Assembly: GCA_902761695.1 (NCBI GenBank)
Contig: CACWLT010000008.1
Span: forward strand, 1-45,219
Source of the DNA: an uncultured Ruminococcus sp.
Lineage (GTDB): Bacteria > Bacillota > Clostridia > Oscillospirales > CAG-272
Length of the DNA stretch: 45,219 bases
Reading direction: 5' to 3'
Below are positions 41,437 to 45,219 of this stretch, one piece after another. Made by a program: the position numbers and the translations under genes. Each line of letters opens with the position of its first letter. The first letter of the stretch is position 1. The notes beneath the pieces are model-generated. The model was not told where the DNA came from, did no database searches, and saw only the letters and a list, made by a program, of their open reading frames with translations.

Positions 41437-41772
41437 CTCCTTTGTCTAAGGAAACAAACGCCTTGCGTTTATATGGAAGGAAACCCTACGGGTTTCCAAA
41501 TTATTAAATCCCGTTGCGCACGGGAGGCGCGGGGGAGGGACACCATCTCAGGCCGAAGGTGCCCCTCCCCCGAGGGTCCCCCTTGGCCGGGGAGCATAAT
41601 CCTGGCTGCTCTCCTCTAAATCCATACTTGATTGGATATCCCATGTCCTCGCGCGGACTGGTGGAGTCAGCCGAAACATGCGTGAAATCCCATCGGAGAT
41701 GGAATTTCACGGTTTGCTCTGCCGGGACGGCGACGCAAACAGCGATCGAAGCGCGCATTGGATTATGGGATT
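41437..41772 (-). ncRNA. Family B structured RNA element, copy B5 (between tig and clpP)
   Basis: Read on the minus strand it has GTTTGC/GCAAAC around GCCG/CGGC, GTGAAATTCCATC/GATGGGATTTCAC, AGTCCGCGCGAGGAC and the main stem GGGGGAGGG/CCCTCCCCC. Two 3' hairpins (GGAAACCC-GTA-GGGTTTCC and AAACGC-AAG-GCGTTT) are followed by GTTTCCTT and the clpP ribosome site. It is sense to the operon. Confidence 0.75.
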
Positions 41773-41894
41773 TGGGATTTAGAATATACGCCGATTTACA
41801 GAGAGGCGGTGAATAATGAATGGCCCTTCTGGTTTATTTTTTCTCCTTCCAGTATAATCCTCTTTTAGAGGGATCATGCGGGGAGGGAACAGGA

Positions 41895-41927
41895 GACGCC
41901 GCTGATCGGGTGGGAAACAGCGGCGTC
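41895..41927 (-). other. Perfect 10-bp hairpin after tig
   Basis: GACGCCGCTG and CAGCGGCGTC flank a 13-base loop, 29 bases after the tig stop. There is no T-run, so it is more likely an mRNA 3' stabiliser or weak terminator than a strong stop. Confidence 0.55.
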
Positions 41928-41955
41928 GAAGATGCTGAATCGGAAAGCGGGGAGA

Positions 41956-43275
41956 TCAGTTTTCGCTGTCGATGGCGGGAGCCGGGGTGGGTTCCACTTC
42001 GGTGACGACGGCCTTCTCGCGGACCAGCTCGATGGCGGCCTTCACCTTGAGGTCGGCCTCGATGGAGGCGCGGTCGACGGCTTCCTTGACCTTATCGGCT
42101 TCCATGCCGAACTGCTCGGCCAGGCGGGCGTATTCGGCCTCCACCTCTTCGTCGGTGACGGTGAGGTTTTCCTTTTCGCCAATGCGCTCCAGGGCCAGTC
42201 TGGTCTTGACCTGTCTCTCGGCGCCGGGTCTCATCTGCTTGCGGAGGCCGTCCAGATCCAGGCCGGTATACTGGAAGTAGGTCTTGAGGTCCAGACCGTT
42301 CATGCGGAGGCGGTTGTCATAGTCGCGGACCTGATTCTCGGTCTCGTTCTCGAACATGACCTCCGGGATGTCGGCTTCCAGCTTGCCGATGAGGGCGTCG
42401 ATGAGCTCCTCGTCCATCTGGTTGTCAGCCTGCTTCTTGTGCTGCTCCTCGAGGTTCTTGCGGATGTCGGCCTTGTACTCGTCCAGGGTATCGAATTCGG
42501 AGACGTCGCGGGCGAACTCGTCGTCCACGGCGGGCAGCTCGGTGTACTTGATGCCGTTGAGCTTGCACTTGAAGACGGCGTCCTTGCCCGCCAGGTTCTC
42601 CGCCTGATAATCGGCCGGGAAGGTGACGTTCACGTCGAACTCATCGCCGATGCTGTGACCGACGACCTGATCCTCGAAGCCGGGGATGAACTGGCCGGAG
42701 CCGAGCTTGAGCTGATGGCCGTCCGCCTTGCCGCCGTCAAAGGCAGCGCCGTCCACGAAGCCCTCAAAGTCGATGTTGACCAGGTCCTCGTTCTGAGCGG
42801 GACGGTCGGACACCTCGATCATGCGGGAGTTGCGGGTCTGGACGCGCTTGATTTCCTCGTCCACTTCCTCGTCGGTGACCTTCACGGCCGGACGGTTCAC
42901 GGCGATGCCGAGGTAATCGCTGATTTCGACCTGGGGCTTGACGAAGAAGGTGGCGGAGAGCTCCACGCCGTTCTCGTCGATGGTGACGACGTCGAACTCG
43001 GGGCGGCTCACGATGGTTTCGGTGATCTCGCCGGAGATGCCGTCCCAAGCGTCGGGGATGCAGTCGTTGACGGCGTCCTCAAAGAACACTTCCTTGCCGT
43101 ACATCTTCTCGATGATGGCGCGGGGAGCTTTGCCCTTGCGGAAGCCGGGGATGGTGATGTTCTTGACCTGGCGGCGGTAGACCTTGTCAACGGCTTTGTC
43201 GAAGACGGGACGCTCCACCGTGAAGGTGATTTTGCGCTGGTTGGCGCCGATGGTTTCCTGGGATTTCAGGCTCAT
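41956..43275 (-). CDS. tig: Trigger factor
   Basis: This 439-residue ribosome-associated chaperone has the N-terminal binding loop GFRKGKAPRAIIEKMYG. A central FKBP-type prolyl isomerase domain (about 160-245, NIDFEGFVDGAAFDGG, GSGQFIPGFEDQVVG) and a C-terminal helical chaperone domain follow. It folds nascent chains at the exit tunnel. The start has a moderate AAGGAG. A consensus promoter lies at 43336-43364. It heads the tig-clpP-clpX unit, which is broken by B5. Confidence 0.96.
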   Translation of the reverse strand: MSLKSQETIGANQRKITFTVERPVFDKAVDKVYRRQVKNITIPGFRKGKAPRAIIEKMYGKEVFFEDAVNDCIPDAWDGISGEITETIVSRPEFDVVTIDENGVELSATFFVKPQVEISDYLGIAVNRPAVKVTDEEVDEEIKRVQTRNSRMIEVSDRPAQNEDLVNIDFEGFVDGAAFDGGKADGHQLKLGSGQFIPGFEDQVVGHSIGDEFDVNVTFPADYQAENLAGKDAVFKCKLNGIKYTELPAVDDEFARDVSEFDTLDEYKADIRKNLEEQHKKQADNQMDEELIDALIGKLEADIPEVMFENETENQVRDYDNRLRMNGLDLKTYFQYTGLDLDGLRKQMRPGAERQVKTRLALERIGEKENLTVTDEEVEAEYARLAEQFGMEADKVKEAVDRASIEADLKVKAAIELVREKAVVTEVEPTPAPAIDSEN

Positions 43276-43335
43276 GTCGATGGTTCTCCTTGCTCTATGT
43301 CCTGGATAAAAATATTGACTTGCATAGCTCTTATT

Positions 43336-43364
43336 ATTTTACATGGAAACGACCGCAATGTCAA
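43336..43364 (-). promoter_or_regulatory. tig promoter
   Basis: On the minus strand TTGACA, 17 bases and TAAAAT. Confidence 0.82.
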
Positions 43365-43413
43365 GGGGTGGATTGAAATTTAAGGGATTTCTCCCGGAAA
43401 TTTCCGCATCCCC

Positions 43414-43442
43414 TTGCGCCCGGGTGACGGATATGGTACAAT
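43414..43442 (+). promoter_or_regulatory. comM/yifB promoter
   Basis: TTGCGC, 17 bases and TACAAT with TATGG before the -10 (extended -10), about 48 bases upstream of the start codon. Confidence 0.72.
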
Positions 43443-43489
43443 AAATCCCGTAATCCACACCGTTTTTGAGAGAGGAGGGTCCCCGCACC

Positions 43490-45070
43490 ATGCTTTCCGT
43501 CGCATATTCCGCCGCCACCTACGGAGCGGACGGGTACGAAGTGACCGTGGAGTGCTCCGCCCGCCGGGGCCTGCCGTCCTTCGAGATCGTGGGCCTGCCG
43601 GACGCCGCCATCCGAGAATCCGAGAAGCGCATTTTCACCGGATCGGAGGAGAGCGGCTTTCCCATCCCGTCGGCGGAGATCTCCGTCAATCTGGCCCCCG
43701 CCGACAAGAAGAAGGAGGGCACCGCGGTGGAGCTGGCCGTCCTTGTGGCGGTTTATGCCTGCTGCGGCTTTATCGGCGCCAACACGGAGGACATGTCCTT
43801 CATCGGGGAGATCTCCTTCTCCGGGGAGGTGCGGCCGGTGCGGGGCGTTCTCGGCATGACGCTGGCGGCCATCCAGAGCGGACGGACGGAGATCTTCGTG
43901 CCCGCGGGCAATCTCCGGGAGGCGTCCGTGGCCTGCCGGGAGGGCGTGAACGTCTACGGCGTGGACTGCATCCGGTCCCTGGTGGAGCATCTGGAGGGGA
44001 GGACGCTGCTCAAGCCCGCCGCCGCAAATCCCTACGACCAGCTGGCCGAATACGTGTCCTCCGACGACTTCTCCCAGGTGAAGGGGCAGTACCGGGCCAA
44101 GCGCGCCATGGTGACTGCGGCGGCGGGGGGACACAACATCCTCCTCATCGGCCCGCCCGGCTCCGGCAAGTCCATGCTGGCCAAGCGCCTGCCCACCATC
44201 CTCCCCCGCATGAGCTACGAGGAGGCCCTGGACGCCACGAAGATCTGGTCCTGCGCCGGGATGCTGAACGAGGACATCCCCTTCGTCCTCACCCGGCCCT
44301 TCCGCTCCCCCCATCACTCCCTCAGCACGGCGGCTCTGGTGGGCGGCGGCAAGGTACCCATGCCCGGGGAGATCTCCCTCTCCCATAACGGCGTCCTGTT
44401 CTTAGACGAGTTCCCGGAGTTCAAGAAGGACGCCCTGGAGGCCCTCCGCCAGCCCATCGAGGACAAGCAGGTCACCATCACCCGGGCGGCGGGGCGGGTC
44501 ACCTATCCCTCCTCCTTCATGATGGTCTGCGCCATGAACCCCTGCAAATGCGGCTATTACGGCAGCCGGACCGGGAAATGCACCTGTAAGCCCGCCGACA
44601 TCAAGGCGTACCTGGCGAAGATCAGCGGCCCCATGCTGGACCGGATCGACATCCAGGTGGAAATGCCGGAGCTGAACTTCGCCGAGCTGACCGATGAAGA
44701 GCCCGCCGAATCCTCATCCTCCGTGCGGGAGCGGGTGGAGGCGGCGAGAGAGCTGTCCAGGGATCGGTTCCGCGCGGCGGGCTTCCCGGACTGGAGCAGC
44801 CGTTCCAACGCCCTGATGCAGACGGACGAGCTGCGCATGTTCTGCTCCCTGGACGAGGAATGCCGCCGGGTCATGGAGGGGGTCTTCACAAGGACGAATC
44901 TCTCCGCCCGGGCCTACGACCGCATCCTCCGTGTCGCCCGCACCCTGGCGGATCTGGAGGCCGTGGAATCCGGCGTCCGTGAATCGGAGGGCCTGATCGG
45001 CGGACCCCTGAAAAAACGCCACGTTACCGAAGCCGCCCAGATGCGAGCGCTGGACAGGAAGTACTGGTAG
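43490..45070 (+). CDS. comM: YifB/ComM family Mg-chelatase-like AAA+ ATPase
   Basis: This 526-residue protein starts MLSVAYSAATYGADGYEV and contains FEIVGLPDAAIRESEKRI, the N-terminal ChlI-like domain. Walker A is GPPGSGKSMLAKR, Walker B HNGVLFLDEFPEF, and the Mg-chelatase C-terminal region holds a Cys cluster (CAMNPCKCGYYG, CTCKP). ComM drives branch migration during natural transformation in other bacteria. The ATG at 43490 has GAGGAGGG about ten bases upstream. dprA and topA, frequent neighbours, are not in view. Confidence 0.93.
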   Translation: MLSVAYSAATYGADGYEVTVECSARRGLPSFEIVGLPDAAIRESEKRIFTGSEESGFPIPSAEISVNLAPADKKKEGTAVELAVLVAVYACCGFIGANTEDMSFIGEISFSGEVRPVRGVLGMTLAAIQSGRTEIFVPAGNLREASVACREGVNVYGVDCIRSLVEHLEGRTLLKPAAANPYDQLAEYVSSDDFSQVKGQYRAKRAMVTAAAGGHNILLIGPPGSGKSMLAKRLPTILPRMSYEEALDATKIWSCAGMLNEDIPFVLTRPFRSPHHSLSTAALVGGGKVPMPGEISLSHNGVLFLDEFPEFKKDALEALRQPIEDKQVTITRAAGRVTYPSSFMMVCAMNPCKCGYYGSRTGKCTCKPADIKAYLAKISGPMLDRIDIQVEMPELNFAELTDEEPAESSSSVRERVEAARELSRDRFRAAGFPDWSSRSNALMQTDELRMFCSLDEECRRVMEGVFTRTNLSARAYDRILRVARTLADLEAVESGVRESEGLIGGPLKKRHVTEAAQMRALDRKYW

Positions 45071-45219
45071 CGGGATGATAATGCTGTCGGTTTATCTTCA
45101 TGTGGATACCATTCTGTTTTTCGACAAGCAACCAGTACCCAACTGTAGCATTAGTTACTTGCCTGATTGTGAATACCATTTTGGGGATATACGGTATTGT
45201 TTTAATAATAAATGAAGAG
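45071..45219. other. AT-rich right edge with a short direct repeat
   Basis: The base composition drops sharply after comM. GTGGATACCATTCTG (45102) and GTGAATACCATTTTG (45169) form an imperfect direct repeat. I see no gene; it may be the start of another accessory element. Confidence 0.4.

Noticed and set aside
10289..41772. CRISPR arrays or transposase-bearing insertion sequences
   Set aside because: Repeats are dispersed, long and structured, with no regular spacers, and no transposase, integrase or Cas frame was seen in the window.

Overview
The window is a high-GC stretch of an uncultured-type Clostridia chromosome (Bacillota, probably an Oscillospirales or Christensenellales relative from a gut). 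The evidence is the gene content: Gram-positive YidC without a signal peptide, Jag, a DUF4321-Maf pair, RNase M5, an ABC-F protein and tig-clpP-clpX. Strong AGGAGG ribosome sites and clean TTGACA/TATAAT promoters agree. It lies in the origin half of the chromosome: it holds a perfect parS site (3754-3769) and the rpmH-rnpA-yidD-yidC-jag-mnmE cluster (18-24.6 kb). No dnaA, parAB or DnaA-box cluster is present.

Layout. 0-4 kb: tRNA-Ser(GGA) with a decayed second copy, an orphan sugar-type solute-binding lipoprotein, and an ABC-F ATPase behind a long structured leader that contains parS. 4-13.6 kb: a plus-strand housekeeping run (zapA-like, U32 peptidase family, dut, DUF4321, maf, mreB, mreC, mreD, dusB, diacylglycerol glucosyltransferase-like). 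13.8-17.9 kb: DUF5107-TPR protein, thioredoxin, VanZ-GtrA fusion. 18-24.6 kb: the rpmH to mnmE cluster with a giant Jag. 25-30.5 kb: rnmV and holA (minus), DUF2974 hydrolase and uvrB (plus). 30.8-36.2 kb: a minus-strand accessory block with PHP phosphoesterase, N-acetylneuraminate lyase, a second solute-binding lipoprotein and an unknown protein. 37.3-39.3 kb: small membrane protein and an ECF sigma/anti-sigma pair. 39.5-43.3 kb: clpX, clpP, tig. 43.5-45 kb: comM/yifB.

The most unusual content is between the genes. Three dispersed repeat families recur in orthodox housekeeping DNA. Family A (7 copies, about 150-200 bp) is a MITE-like unit with imperfect terminal inverted repeats and internal hairpins, usually abutting the 3' end of a gene. 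Family B (6 full or partial copies, about 310-450 bp) looks like a large structured RNA: several stems keep their pairing while their sequence changes between copies, and G-U pairs fix the transcribed strand. Three copies sit in the sense direction inside operons (mreC/mreD, tig/clpP, upstream of nanA) and end at the next gene's ribosome site. Family C (2 copies, about 110 bp) is a smaller RNA-like fold; one copy has its own promoter. A separate structured RNA candidate with a promoter and a T-run lies at 36961-37157, and a 143-bp imperfect palindrome at 13665-13807. None encodes a recognisable protein. The family names A, B and C are mine; whether they match known RNA or repeat families needs a covariance-model and genome-wide search.
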